From positions 1-64,000 of the forward strand of contig JAENRP010000191.1 of assembly GCA_024741835.1 (NCBI GenBank): DNA of 64,000 nt. Reading direction: 5' to 3'. The position numbers and the translations under genes were made by a program. This stretch comes from Diplocarpon mali. Lineage: Eukaryota > Ascomycota > Leotiomycetes > Helotiales > Drepanopezizaceae. Below the pieces are notes generated by a model. It was not told the origin of the DNA. It ran no database searches and saw only the letters and a list, made by a program, of their open reading frames with translations. The stretch's first letter is position 1; each line of letters opens with the position of its first letter. Positions 44,631-56,704 of this stretch are shown here, in pieces.

Positions 44631-45743
44631 ATGCGTGGCCTTCAGCTCGGAGCTCTCGCGGCGGCGGCCGGCGTTCAAGGCTTCCTCATCCCCCCCGAAG
44701 TCTCCAAGAAAGATACGGACATCGTCAACAGTCTACCCTTCGAAGACGCACTGGGCGTCGGTGGCCGAGTCATCGAGCTCAACTGTCCGGGTTGCCCGGT
44801 CGTGACAGGATCGGGTGGCGAACTTCAATCTCTCCATGCCGATTCCCTTCTCCAGCTGAACTTCAGCACCGCATACGACAACGGGGCAGGTCGGCTTCTG
44901 CTCAACGGCTACCAGCTGTATCCTATCGATCCTCAGTCTGCAACTTTTTTGGAGCCTCTCACGGCTTCGCAGATGATCAAATCTGCCGACGAGACATGGC
45001 AATATGCCTCGCATCCCAAGTTGGGCTATTCGCTGACCGCCAAACACCCCGCTCCCAACGGCCCCGATCAGCTGGATCTTGTCATCATCCATCTGGAAAT
45101 CATCGAAGTGGCTGATACGTTCGTCAACGGCCTGCCGGTGGTCGACCTCCAGCTCCTCGGAACCCCAACCGGCCAACTCATCCTGGGCAACACCGACGTG
45201 AACCCGCCAGCGAGCCCTCCTCAACCAACCGCGGACGACCAGGAATGCCATACACTTCTCTGCAGATGGAGAGCCATCGTGGCAGACCGTCTGGCGGCTT
45301 TGAAGAAGGGCTGCGGATCCAGAAGACCCTCTTCAGGGGGCAAACCCGCTCTCGTTCCCGAGCCTATCCACGCCGGAGGTAGGCACCACGCTGGACGTCC
45401 TCCCATGGATCTGCCTCACCGCCCCCAGGGCAGTTCCCGTCATGACTACCACAATCACGGTGCCATTGCTAGATTCATTCGAGGCCTCGTCCTACATGTC
45501 TTTGTCCCCGTCCTTATCGGTATCATGGTCGGTATCATAGCGAGCCTTGTCGGCACGGTAGCAGGGCATATCGTCGTGTTTGCCTGGCGCCTGTTCTTCC
45601 GTCGTGGCCAGAGCCAGTATGTCGAGGTCAGGCAGGATGAGTCTGGAGAGGAGACGGACCACGACTCCAAGGGCTTCTTACAGCATCAAGATCCACCACC
45701 ACAGTACGTCGATGCTGTGCCTGAGAAAAAGGAGACTGAGTAA
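44631..45743 (+). CDS. Secreted/membrane-anchored fungal protein, DUF7728 type
   Basis: Single-exon gene, 370 residues, function unknown. It has a signal peptide (about residues 1-20, ending LAAAAGVQGF), a lumenal or extracellular domain of about 200 residues containing RVIELNCPGCPV near residue 45 (C-x2-C), LQLNFSTAYDNGAGRLLLNG and the LGYSLTAKHPAP segment. A spacer rich in His/Pro/Gly follows, then one transmembrane segment (about residues 285-315, FVPVLIGIMVGIIASLVGTV) and a short charged cytosolic tail with a PPPQYV motif. The layout matches the DUF7728 family of Pezizomycotina as I remember it; the name is from memory. Intact and GC-rich. Confidence 0.8.
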   Translation: MRGLQLGALAAAAGVQGFLIPPEVSKKDTDIVNSLPFEDALGVGGRVIELNCPGCPVVTGSGGELQSLHADSLLQLNFSTAYDNGAGRLLLNGYQLYPIDPQSATFLEPLTASQMIKSADETWQYASHPKLGYSLTAKHPAPNGPDQLDLVIIHLEIIEVADTFVNGLPVVDLQLLGTPTGQLILGNTDVNPPASPPQPTADDQECHTLLCRWRAIVADRLAALKKGCGSRRPSSGGKPALVPEPIHAGGRHHAGRPPMDLPHRPQGSSRHDYHNHGAIARFIRGLVLHVFVPVLIGIMVGIIASLVGTVAGHIVVFAWRLFFRRGQSQYVEVRQDESGEETDHDSKGFLQHQDPPPQYVDAVPEKKETE

Positions 45744-46304
45744 GACTCGCTCAACAACTGACCTTTCTCTTGTTTGGGGGGAGCGGGGGGAAAAGGGGGG
45801 TAAAGAAATGAACATGGCCGGAGGTGTAGCCGATAGATTGACATGAGTACCCTGTGCTCTTCTTGGATATGAGATCTGATTGCACGCAATACAGACCACC
45901 GTCTTGATATAATTTCATATGTCTTTCCATGCAATAAAAATACAATGAGCGTTACTTCCGTCTGCTCGGCGATCTCCCAACAGTCGTGATTTGATGGTGT
46001 GTATCTTCTTTGAGGCACTCAGGCGCCAATTGCACGAGATGTCTGACAAGATATTTGACACAATCAGGCAACCAGTTTTAACCCCTTTTACTGCTTGCAC
46101 GTAGCACCGACAATTCCGTAGCCATGTAGCGGTTGGAGAAACGACCTCCGTAGAGCCTCGTTTCCTGTCGTGTCCTGGAAAGGGGGGGAAGGGGGGCCAA
46201 CCCTACTGTGCGGTCTGCCCGAGTTTCACGAGGCAACGCTGGGGAGATGAAGCTGATTCCGCGGCTAAGCAAAGATATCTCATTTTGCTTGCATTGCAGT
46301 ACGA
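45744..46304. other. Convergent intergenic region
   Basis: 560 bp between two stop codons. It carries a G-rich stretch near 45776-45800 and a second G-run at about 46178-46196. No gene is supported. Confidence 0.45.
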
Positions 46305-48144
46305 CTACATTCTAAAAACGCCGAATCTGGTGGGCCCAGGCTCATTCTTCCCACCCAAAGCAGCCATCAGACTCAATCCCAGCACACGTCTTGTGTGGCT
46401 CGGGGGTATCACACCATCATCCTACGGCAGAAGTCAGTGAGCCATCTCCCCAACCTTTCACAGCGAAGAAGGAAAACAAAAGGGAACGTACCCATAACCT
46501 CGCAGAAGAGAATACAGCCTCGCTTTCCCTCTCGATCCTCGCCTTCAGTTCCGGATCCACAACCTTCCCCACAGTCTCCATGACGGTCGTCAACTGCTCA
46601 CTTCCCATCACTCCAATCTTAGCATTCGGCCACATCCATAGGAAGCGTGGACTATACGCTCTTCCACACATGCCGTAGTTGCCCGCCCCATTACTGGCAC
46701 CCACGACAACGGTGATCTTCGGTACGTCAGCGCACGCGACAGCCGTGACAAGCTTCGCGCCATTCTTGGCAATGCCTTCACGTTCTGCATCAGTGCCTAC
46801 CATGAAACCGCTGATATTCTGCAGGAAAATGAGCGGGATCTGGCGCTGGCAGCATAGTTCTATGAAATGTGCTCCTTTGAGCGAGGAGGTGCTGAACAGG
46901 ATGCCGTTGTTAGCTATTATGCCGACTTCCTGCCCATAAATGCGGGCGAAGCCTGTGACGAGTGTGCTGCCGTAGTCCCGCTTAAACTCAGAGAAGACGC
47001 TGCCATCGACAATCCGGGCAATGATTTCGTGAATAGGAATAGGCTTTCTGAGATTTGTGCTAGCGATGCCGATGAGCTCCTCGGGATCGTAGAGAGGCTC
47101 GGAGTATGTTGCTGAGGCTGGAAATGCTTTCTTGGGCCAGTTGAGGTTATTGATTGAGCGTCTGGCGAGTATGAGAGCGTGGGCATCGTCTACGGCGAGG
47201 TAGTCGGTCACGCCTGAGACTGACGTGTGCATTTTTCCACCACCCAGATCTTCGGCGCTTACAACCTCGCCAGTTGCAGCTTTGACTAAAGGTGGTCCTG
47301 CAAGGAAGATATGGCCCTGTCCGTCGACGATGATGGATTCATCTGACATTGCGGGAACATACGCACCACCTGCTGTGCAAGGACCCATGACCACAGCAAT
47401 TTGAGGTATCCCCAACGAGCTCATTCTGGCTTGATTGAAAAAGATTCGTCCAAAGTGGTCTCGGTCTGGGAACACATCTGCTTGGTGAGGTAGATTTGCC
47501 CCGCCAGAATCAACGAGATACACACATCTACTAAAATCAGATATTGTTGAAAAGTTGGAGAACAAGCCACCAGGTTTACAGACGACTTACGGTAAATTGT
47601 TTTCTTGAGCAATCGCCTGGGCTCTTAGGTGTTTCTTGACCGTGATGGGAAAGTATGTGCCACCTTTTACTGTACTGTCGTTCGCGACAATCATGCAATT
47701 AACTCCCTCGATGACTCCGACACCCGTGATGATTCCCCCAGCAGGAACTTCAGCCTCAGGGTAGAGCTCGTGGCCAGCAAGAGCCGACAGCTCCAAGAAA
47801 GATGTCCCCGGGTCAAGCAATGCAGTGACTCGGTCTCTCGGCAGCATTTTTTTTCTAGCAGTATGCTTCTCCCTGGCCTTCGGCGGTCCACCCTGATGTA
47901 TCTTTCTAGTCATTTCTTCCAATTTCCCCATGACCTCCCCCATCTGTCTTGCGTTCTCCTTGTACTCTTCAGAGGAGGGATCAACAATTGAAGGTAGTAT
48001 TGATATTGCATTGGCCTGGTTGGGCGTGTAGTGCGCTGCAATAGCCCGAGACGGCGATCTAGGGAGGGTGATTGTCCGCAAGCAGGACTTCGGTCTGCAT
48101 TGTGAGAGCTTCAGGGCGCCTCGAGAGGCCCTGAACGTAGACAT
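46305..48144 (-). CDS. mccB: 3-methylcrotonoyl-CoA carboxylase, beta (carboxyltransferase) subunit, mitochondrial
   Basis: Transfers CO2 from carboxybiotin on the alpha subunit to 3-methylcrotonoyl-CoA, the step after isovaleryl-CoA dehydrogenase in leucine breakdown. Exons 47591-48144, 46492-47527 and 46305-46421 give 568 residues. The N-terminus is Arg/Ser-rich and looks like a mitochondrial transit peptide. Carboxyltransferase motifs are intact: [56 protein letters not shown], then [20 protein letters not shown] and [20 protein letters not shown]. The last exon encodes [20 protein letters not shown], the usual C-terminal signature. It is divergently arranged with the IVD gene. The ATG at 48144 was chosen because the open frame upstream of it lacks another ATG. 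Confidence 0.96.
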
Positions 48145-48639
48145 TATGCCCACTCGATCTCCAGGGCAAGTGTAAAGATGGCAACCTCTGTTCTATGTCT
48201 GAGATATCTATCAAATGATCAGTAACATGCGGTGGTGTCTGTGTCGAATGCTTGTGGCAGCATTCTTGCCCTTGTTGCAAACTCTTTGAGGGGATGGAGG
48301 GGAACCATGCCTTGGGGAATCGAAAGAACAGTCCAATAACAAGGCCGCAGCTGCAGCAGCGGGTTATAGGATTTCCAACATGAACATACACCCCTTTGTG
48401 TTGACAATTGTTTCATCGAAGTCGTGAGGACGAGAGGCGATGGATACCGGCGGCTTAAGGGTGGAGCTTACCCCAGACGCGGGGCGAGTACAAGGGATGG
48501 GTGGCCGAAGCGAAGCCGAGGTAATGTAATTTCGTACCTTAAAAAGATAGCATATCCAATCTTCAAGCCGTCTCCCAGTCACCCAAGTTGATCGAGCAGA
48601 TATTATCTCTCAGACGCCCTCTCGAAACTCGGTAAAATA
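48145..48639. promoter_or_regulatory. Shared bidirectional promoter of the leucine-catabolism pair mccB / ivdA
   Basis: 495 bp between the two start codons. The divergent layout makes co-regulation of the two consecutive pathway steps likely. Parts are open on the minus strand but with no family content. I did not find a convincing CCGN4CGG-type zinc-cluster site by eye. Confidence 0.6.
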
Positions 48640-50036
48640 ATGGCGACAGCGAGGTGTTTTCGATCAACAGCAATTCGCCCGACTGCGAGTCTCAGACTCA
48701 AGCCTCGGGTCCCAGTATCACCGGCCGTTCATCGTCGGAATGCCTCCTCTAAACACCCGAAGGGCTTTGTAGCACCGTCTTCTGCAGATCTCGACGAGCT
48801 TCGGGAACGAGTCCAAGACTTCACAAGACGGGAGATATCAGAGGAAATAGCCTCTAGAACGGACAAGAGCAATGGATTTCCGAGCGAAATGTGGCAGAAA
48901 TTTGGAGATGCGGGACTCCTGGGGATAACTGCGGATGAGGACGTGGGAGGTTTAGGCATGGGATACCAAGCTCATTGTGTCGTTATGGAAGAGATTTCAA
49001 GAGCATCTGGATCCATCGGATTAAGTTATGCGGCGCATTCCCAACTCTGTGTCAACCAATTGCAACTGAATGGAAATGCCGAGCAAAAAAAGAAGTTCTT
49101 ACCAGCTCTGATTTCTGGGAAGAGCATCGGTGCTTTAGCTATGTCTGAAAGCGGAGCTGGGAGCGATGTGGTCAGCATGAGGACAACAGCCAAGACTGTT
49201 GATGGTGGCTATATATTAAGCGGGACGAAGATGTGGATAACGAATGGGCCAGACGCAGACCTTATTGTTGTATATGCAAAGACAGAGCCAGACAAGGGAT
49301 CCAAAGGTATCACCGCATTTCTGGTCGAGAAGGAATTTCAGGGCTATGGCTGTGCCCGCAAGCTGGACAAAATGGGTATGCGTGGAAGCAACACGGGAGA
49401 GCTGGTATTTGATGGAGTGTTTGTCCCCAAGGAGAACGTTCTTGGCGATATCAACCGTGGAGTCAAGGTCCTGATGGAAGGTCTTGACCTAGAACGCCTT
49501 GTTTTGAGTGCCGGGCCGCTGGGCATCATGCAGGCGGCTATGGATGTTACGCTTCCTTTTACTCACCAAAGGAAGCAATTCGGAAATCCGATCGCCCACA
49601 ATCAGCTCGTTCAAGGCAAGCTGGCTGACATGTATACGAAGCTCCAAGCTTCCCGAGCCTATACATACGATACAGCTCGGAAAGTCGATGAATTGGGTCT
49701 GATCCGAACCCAGGACTGTGCTGGCGCCATTATGTATGCTGCAGAGAGAGCAACGGAATGTTCACTAGATTGCATACAGCTATTGGGTGGGATGGGCTAC
49801 GTGGAAGAGATGCCTGCCTCGAGACTGTTAAGAGAGTAGGTCTCTGCAGAGTCTGGTAAGAAAACCGGGAAGTGCTGACACTATCAGTGCCAAGTTGTAT
49901 GAGATTGGCGCCGGGACTACGGAGATTCGAAAAATGGTGATTGGGAGGGTAAGCCGCTTATGTCGAAGTTATTGATTCATTCAAACTGACGTACAGGCAG
50001 GCGTTCAACAAAGAGTATAGCAGCTACACGTCCTAA
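48640..50036 (+). CDS. ivdA: Isovaleryl-CoA dehydrogenase, mitochondrial
   Basis: FAD-dependent dehydrogenase converting isovaleryl-CoA to 3-methylcrotonyl-CoA in leucine catabolism, passing electrons to ETF. Exons 48640-49835, 49888-49948 and 50001-50036 give 430 residues. A basic transit peptide (MATARCFRSTAIRPTASLRL) is followed by acyl-CoA dehydrogenase domains: GFPSEMWQKFGDAGLLGITA, the signature LAMSESGAGSDVVSMRTTAK, KMWITNGPDADLIVVYAKTE and MGMRGSNTGELVFD. The segment GLDLERLVLSAGPLGIMQAA (about residue 280) carries the Glu used as catalytic base in this family. It ends KLYEIGAGTTEIRKMVIGR and AFNKEYS across the last intron. Introns are 52 bp. Its product is the pathway precursor of the substrate of the divergent neighbour's complex. 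Confidence 0.96.
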
Positions 50037-51808
50037 GGCAATGGCTAGTCTGGGCTGCAGGAGAGAATCAATCGCGCTTTGCAAAATCACTAGAGCATTT
50101 TGTATTATCTTGGCATAATATTATAGTCAAATTGTGAATATGGTAAAGTAACTTCAATCTTCCCACCAATAACAGGATCTGCCAGCAGACTTCATTATAC
50201 GGTATCAAGCAGCAATTGTCGGTAATGAATTTTCTAGGAATAAGGGGACAAAAAAAGCCAGGGCGGATTATGGAATAAGCTTAGAGAAATGGTATATGGA
50301 TTTATGATTCGAAGGGGTGGTTTAAATGTAACAGGTAGTTCCTATGACCGAATGTAGACGATTGATCAAGAGTTCTGTTTATAAACAAAGTATTAAAGAG
50401 ATAATCAACCTAAAGACCAGCTGTTCGTCTTTTACAACAGCCCTATATTTGGTGTATATAGTTTGTTATCTAGGTACTATTCATAACGTCGTATAACCTT
50501 GCCTACTAGCTAAGAATGACACAATTACATTTTCCTAAACTATGTCCCTATCAGACCAGTTTCTAGCAAGCTAAGTTCTTGTGCAGAATCAAAAAAAAAA
50601 TAAAAGCTTAATCTTCAGTCAAGATCAGAGCTATTTCTTTTGAGGAGCCAAGTTTGTCGCCTTATGATCTATACAAACCTGTGGCAGGCTATAAAAAGAC
50701 TACAAAAAGACTACAAAAAAACTACAAAAAGACTACTACTAAAGAAGCCCAAGGAGGATGCAGGTATATCATTAGCTTAGCGTAGGGAAACAAAATATAA
50801 TCTCCAGCATAGGGTGAGAAAAGCAAGCCTAGGTACCTAACATCTATTGCAATAAATGCATGTGTACCTTTAGAAAACAAATCACCCTATTATAGCTGCG
50901 CTTAATGCTACCAAATCTCAAAAGACATCTAGAACAAGTTACAAATCTCTTACAAGCTCTTGCAAGCACCAGTCTAACTTTTATCTTTAGCAGACATAGG
51001 AACCACTGCACAGTTCAAAGTATCTTACTACGTACCACCATGGTTCAACCATAAGAACACCAAAGTAGTATATCATTTTGGTGCAAGATATTGCTTTCTA
51101 CCGCTTTAGTGCACTTCTTGAACCGGATCACTGCACCAGTTTTGTTACAGCCTGAGATTTGGACAGCTGTCTTGAACAGATGGACACACTCTATGGTTCC
51201 TGAGGTAGTCTTAGCCATAAGGGTGTTTAAAGAGAATATGATCTTCATACCTAGTTCTTTAGAAGGCATGGCCTTGATTCCTAGCGATTAATCTAGCGTC
51301 GGCTTCTCCAAATGCACAAAGGCCTAGCAGAGGGCAAGCTATCATGATTGTTAATGTATATTCATTAGAACGTCCCTAGCCCTACTGTTTCCAAGACAAG
51401 GTGAGCTGCAAGAGTGGGCTGGAAGACTGTGACTCTCAGTAGATGTCACGAATTCCTTGAACATAATAATGACTATGCCATTTTTAAGGATTTGGATCAT
51501 ATGTTTTAGCTGTTGATACCCCAACCACGATTAAGCAGACTTTACTATGTGTCCTTAAAAACGATGGGATATATTGCTTGTAAAGTCGACCACCAAAATA
51601 ATAGGTATAATTTTCGAGCACTATAATCGGCACTATGTGTTAAAAGTTCTCAGTACTGAGAAATACCGCAACTGGCTGGTGATCAGAGGTACCTGCTATC
51701 TCAGGGATGGAGAAGGATATCATTGTCATACATTTGCTGTAAGCGCCGTAAAGCCGGAGATTCCATGAATCAAGCCGCCTATTTAACCTCCCATTGACAA
51801 CTAGAATT
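50037..51808. other. 1.8 kb AT-rich intergenic region, probably decayed repeat sequence
   Basis: More AT-rich than the flanking genes but less damaged than the large islands. A short tandem repeat lies at about 50693-50742. A 74-codon minus-strand frame (51045-51269) looks protein-like but matches nothing I know; it may be a transposon fragment. No terminal repeats were found. Confidence 0.4.
50693..50742. repeat. Tandem repeat of AAAAAGACTAC
   Basis: Four to five copies of an 11 bp unit, one copy with an A for G change. Confidence 0.85.
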
Positions 51809-53924
51809 TCATGCGAACTCGTCTTGCCACTTCAATAGTTGTTTGGTCAACTCGACAATCATTTCCTTGCACGAAAGGTCTTTGAAGTCTCTCGTTGAGG
51901 AATCTCCAAATGCATGATTTTGGGAGCTAGTCCCATTTCCTCCGTTTACTTTGATCATCGGCAAGCCGTCCGCTAGCCCTCGAATCATCTTTTCTGTCAC
52001 ATCTCCAGTCGCAGGCGGCATCGATTCTCCCAGCTCGTATTCCATCTGGGATATGAATGCGAGGATTGCTGTCACCCTCCTCTTCATATCTGCCATGGTG
52101 ACTTTGCTGTGGCCTCCTTTCGTTCTTGTCAATTTGCCTTCATTGTTTGTCAAATTATTTGGTGGCAAGTTAACACTCCCATCACCTTTTACTACATCTC
52201 GTGATTGCGAGCGGTTTGGGGGATATTGCTCATCATGTTCTGGAATGTCTCGATCCTTGGTATACTGGTTCTTTCCTAGCTTCCCTTTTCTAGTGTTCGG
52301 CGGCCTGCCGCCCTTCTTATGCGGAGCCGGAGTCGGGTGTGGTGCTGGTGGCGTGTCAGAGGCTACCTGTTGAGATGATGGTAATGGGTCCAGGGATGGT
52401 GCAGTAGCTTCTGTATTCTTCACTGTAGAGCTCCTGCTCACAAGTGCAAGTGGAAGCTCTTCAGAAGGTTCTGACCCTATTTCCATCTTTATTAGGATGA
52501 TTTATCATAAGAGCACTATTGCGGAACCGACCTTCAACTCTCCGACGCTCAGCACGACCTTTACGCTTAGTTGCTGCCTCTAGCCTCGAATTTTCTCGCT
52601 CTTCTGTATCCTTGTGATTTCGCGGCGCAGTGCCTCTGATCTTCTTGGTACCAAGACGTCGATCGTTTATATCGTTTTCAGACTCGACATGAGAAGCAAT
52701 ATGATGAATTTGGCGGGTTGGAGAAGGTGAAGGAGAAACTGATGCTGATGCTGTCCGTTGTCTTTTTGGTCCATCGGGTTTTCTGCGCTCGTCAACTAAA
52801 CAGAATTGAGGCTGGGAAAACAAATAGCTCACTCTTCGCTGTGACTTCGTCCACGTTTTCCCCGCCTCTTGATACTCCCGTCCGTGCCTTCACCACTCTT
52901 CTGTCCTTTACTCGCTTCAATTGCTCGTTGCAGTTCCGCGGCCTCATCGTAAGCGGCATCTCTGCTGTTCATCGTTGACCTCCTTTTTGCTGTACTTTGA
53001 AGGCTGGAAGATAGCCGGCCATTTGCAATACCTCGTGGAGATCGTACGCCATCCTTGGATAAACTTGCTGCTCTGGAAGTCGTCTGGGACAAGGGTTGGT
53101 AGAGAGGTAGATAATGCGAATACCGTTGCCTGCGTTCCATTGTATTAGCAGCTTCTGCAGAATAGAAATACGTATTTGGCTTCGCTGTAGTTATGCACGC
53201 CATGGAACAGAGGCGGCCTTGTGAAATTGGGTGTGCGCCACTCTCTCGGCTGGGGCTGACAGGTATGAAAGTAGTGATGGTATTGGAAATATCGCCACAA
53301 GTGGACAGATGCTCACCCGTTAGAAGCAGTAAAGATTTTGTGTAGGTCCTTCCGACAATTTTCGCAGAAAAACTCCTCTGGACTTGTATCTTCGTTCATG
53401 ATCCCAACACAGCCGCCATGCTGCCACACCTTGCACATGTCGCATTGCAGAAAGAATCCGGCCAGATCCTCTGTGAAATCTGCTGGTGTAATTGCAAGCT
53501 CTTCTGACCCTTCCTTTATCCCGGCTTTGCTATCCTCAACAGCAATTTGTGGGGGGCCCGGATATTCGTCAAAGCCGCATATACAGCGAACGGCTTCATC
53601 GTCCTCTCCAACCTCTTCTGTGCCATTGATTACCTCAGGCTGAGTAGGATGAATTTTAGCAGGCTTAGCATACTCCTCGCCCCGGCCTCGCTTTTGACGT
53701 GTTTGAATAGAATCCTCGACCGCAGCCCTGAGAGCCTCATCCAGAGGTTCTGAGGACAATGAGCCGGAGGGCGTCGATTTACGCGGCGATTCAACTTTAT
53801 TGTGTGAACGAGTCGCTCTGTCTGCGCGTCCAGATGAGTTTGAGGAAGCGGAGGAGTGATGGGAGGTCGGCTGTAGAGGTTGGCTGGACCTCGCAGCTCT
53901 CGAGGAGCGTCTGGTAGTGTCCAT
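51809..53924 (-). CDS. cti6: PHD-finger protein, Cti6-like (Rpd3L histone deacetylase complex subunit)
   Basis: Probable chromatin reader of the Rpd3L/Sin3 deacetylase complex. Exons: 53317-53924, 53129 to about 52833, about 52795-52532 and 51809-52476, roughly 605 residues. The PHD finger is complete in exon 1: C114, C116, C161, C164, H169, C172, C187, C190, with LQCDMCKVWQHGGCVGIM in the core. Exon 2 continues QRYSHYLPLYQPLSQTTSRA as in fungal Cti6; a DEAAELQRAIEASKG stretch resembles a ubiquitin-interacting motif. Exon 4 has an AT-hook-like KKGGRPPNTRKGK and a C-terminal helix ending LLKWQDEF. The exon 2/3 junction is unresolved: the strong GTGAGC donor at 52832 with the TTTAG acceptor at 52796 breaks the frame, and weaker donors 13 or 22 bp upstream would restore it. 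Intron 1 (187 bp) is long for this window. Confidence 0.82.
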
Positions 53925-54998
53925 TATAGTCAATGCCCAGCTCGCGGTTTAAAATCTCTTGAAGATATTGGAATCTAATTGCCTTAGCATATAGAGCGTT
54001 TCAGTGGATGGGTTAAGTCGAGAGAGTAGCTCGTTGCCAGGCTGAGGAGCTTCGATCGCTGGTCCACGTCTAAGACAAGGAGTTGTGATTCGAAGAATTT
54101 TAGAGTCCTCTAAAGAAATTTGTGGGAGCGCGCAATCGAAGAACAAGAGAGCTTTAGGCTTGAGATGATCATGACGGCGGCGGTGGCAGTTAAGAGAAAG
54201 GCCGGCTATAGGAGGAGGAGGTAGCTTTTTGAACATTACATAGTGCTTCGATGCTTTTGCTTGAGGGCCACCCCGGTGTGACTGTAGTAGGACGGCTCAT
54301 GAAAAGTGGGACCAGGCCACCATTTAACCACAACCATCTGAACGCATCTCGACTCCATCTTCAATAAGTCAAATAGCCCCCTTTTGCTATCAACACCAAT
54401 AGGCTCCTCGTTCTAAGCCTGAATTGCTCTTCTTGATAGCCACACTCTACAATCTGTAGCTGCTGCTTTGTGGATTTTACATCCTGTTCTTCATCCGGTG
54501 TCGTCTTAAACACTGTGCAATCAGAGGTACGAATCCTGTTCAGCAGTCTGTCCAACCCTCCGGATTTGAAACTAGGTACCCTACGTATCACTTTTTATGG
54601 AAGTAGCAGGCTTTTTCTATATGGCATCGAGGCAAATCATTTGTAGTACTGGCTGATGTGTTATCCTGAGTAGCAGAATAGGAGAGTCCAGAGAAGAGCA
54701 GCTTAAGAGTGCGGTGGGCTTGGAGTCAATCGAAGCCTTCTTCACATCAGTTGGACGGGCTCAAGAAGTACGAGCAGAATTTTCGGCAGGTACGCCTATC
54801 ATGTCCGGTTCTTTGATGGGTACGCTGGATCTCGCCATTCGGCTTTAGGTCCTTTCTCTTGCCCTTGAGTCAATTGGAAAGCAAGATGTAGTTCGCATGC
54901 AACCTCTCCAGTCTCGTCCCTACTTGCTGTTACAATAAGTTCGCTAATTTGGTATTTTTTCATCCGCTCTAGCTTATTCTCCCGATTCACCTCGAGAA
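53925..54998. promoter_or_regulatory. 1.07 kb divergent region between the cti6-like gene and the downstream gene
   Basis: Two start codons face away from each other. A 95-codon ATG frame on the minus strand (53949-54236, MFKKLPPPPIAGLSLNC...) lies just upstream of the cti6-like start and could be an upstream ORF or a small gene, but nothing supports its expression. Other short frames (54361-54591, 54799-54990, minus) are not recognisable. Confidence 0.4.
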
Positions 54999-56704
54999 AT
55001 GTCTCCAGATGTTACTTCGCCATACCTTGATCGACCTATTCGACCGTTACCCAAACGACGTCTACGTGAACGCCTCTCTCCAGATGTCGCGGACATGATC
55101 AAATACCCTCCAGCTCCTAAAACCATCACCCCACTTTTCTACCACCATTACAACGCACGGGAGGAGACTGGCGCGAATGGACTTGTTGAATCGCAACATC
55201 CGAGCGGGCGTGGAAGAGGGAATGAAGTCGAACCTAACTACATCTCAAGACGAAATGGTGAGCAATTAGAGAGTGACGAGGACGAGGTTGAGGCTGCATA
55301 TCGAAGTCGGATCTATTCAAGGCATTCTGCAGACAATACAGGAAGATCATTCCGATACGTCCAAAAGCCATACTCCAAATATCCAATCCCTCGACCTCAT
55401 CCACCAGCGTCCACATCATCTTCAGCAGATGGGTATGACTCATTCGAGAATACAAATAATAAGAAGAAGAGAAAAATCCCCACCCCTGGCGACTCGTCTT
55501 CGAATGGTGTTCACCTATCATGCGACGTTATAGGCAATATAGCTTCTGGTCCTGAGGATATGGTAGAAGATATTGGTGTAGGACCGTATCCGAGCTCGGG
55601 TGGTGGTCAGGGAATTTCCGGTCCTGGGAGAGGAAGGTACGGTAGGATTCGAAACGGTAGGAGTCCTCTCAGAACATTATCCGACGCTTCCAGTAACTGG
55701 GGCAACGGACGTTTGGGTAAGCAAAAACAACCTCAGTGGCCATCTACGAGTAAGCTCTGCGAAAACGGTTTTGTGGTTCCCCACTGACTCTAACATAAGG
55801 CGAATCTCCAGGTATAATCTCCAGATCGATTGCTAGTGCCAATGCCGTGAAGATTCCCGTTAATCTTGCTCGAGGTCAAGAAAACGTCAGTCTCTTGCAA
55901 CAACAGGCCGCTAAAAGGTCAACTCCCGCCTCTGCCCAGTTTACATTTACCTGCGACTCCCAGGTCCCTGGTACTGTTGCTTGGCCCGGACCAAGTAATG
56001 TCGCTTCCATGCATACAAGCTCAGCAGCCCGAATGAGCACTCATGCAACTCAGACAAGTCCAAACATGCAAGCTAGTCAAGGATCTAGCCACGTGGCGCA
56101 GGCTAAGCCTGGTCTCCCGGCATCGCATCACGCATCAAACGGTCAAAAGCAATCTTCCTCCCATGCGCCACCTAAGAAGAATCACCGTCGAACTGGCAAG
56201 GAGTATATCATCGCCGCTCGTCAACGTCGTCATCAACAAGAATTCCGAAATTACCACCATCCTCCTGCACCAGGAGATATCTGGATATGTGAGTTCTGCG
56301 AGTATGAACGCATTTTCGGCACTCCGCCCGAGGCTTTGATAAAGCAGTACGAGATCAAGGATAGGCGAGTGAGGAAACAGGAGGCAGAGCGGAGACGGCT
56401 TCTGGAAAAGGCCAAGATGAAGGGACGCAAGGGAAAGAAAGGAAACAAGGCTGTACCGAAGGCTGCCGCTCCACCAGATGACCGACAAGCTCAACACCAG
56501 CAACAAACTACGTTGAACCAAAGTCAGAGTCAGGGTACCCAGAGTGAGGAGTATTACGAGGACGAATACGACGATGATTATGCCCAGGATAATCCTTCAC
56601 CGCTCTCACCCGTCTCTCCTCCCTCACTTCGCCGTACGGCTGTTGCTCTCAATCCTGACGGGCCGCCAATCCCTATAGGGGTTGACAGCCGCATCATAGC
56701 TTGA
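54999..56704 (+). CDS. Conserved fungal protein of unknown function, basic C-terminal half with C-x2-C motif
   Basis: Two exons, 54999-55749 and 55812-56704 (62 bp intron, donor GTAAGC, acceptor CTCCAG), give 547 residues. The N-terminus (TSPYLDRPIRPLPKRRLRER, LSPDVADMIKYPPAPKTITP) looks conserved rather than random. The middle is low-complexity Ser/Gly/Arg-rich. Residues ~380-460 hold the best candidate domain: GKEYIIAARQRRHQQEFRNY, GDIWICEFCEYERIFGTPPE with Cys410 and Cys413, and a basic helix (RRVRKQEAERRRLLEKAKMK) followed by KGRKGKKGNK. An acidic YYEDEYDDDYAQD patch and PLSPVSPP follow. A nuclear or RNA-linked role is possible but only inferred from composition. Intact; last gene before the right transposon island. 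Confidence 0.72.

Noticed and set aside
53949..54236. 95-codon minus-strand ATG frame upstream of the cti6-like gene
   Set aside because: Not enough evidence to call a gene; noted as a possible upstream ORF.
54520..54600. tRNA-like B-box (GGTACGAATCC)
   Set aside because: No matching A-box, acceptor stem or cloverleaf could be drawn.
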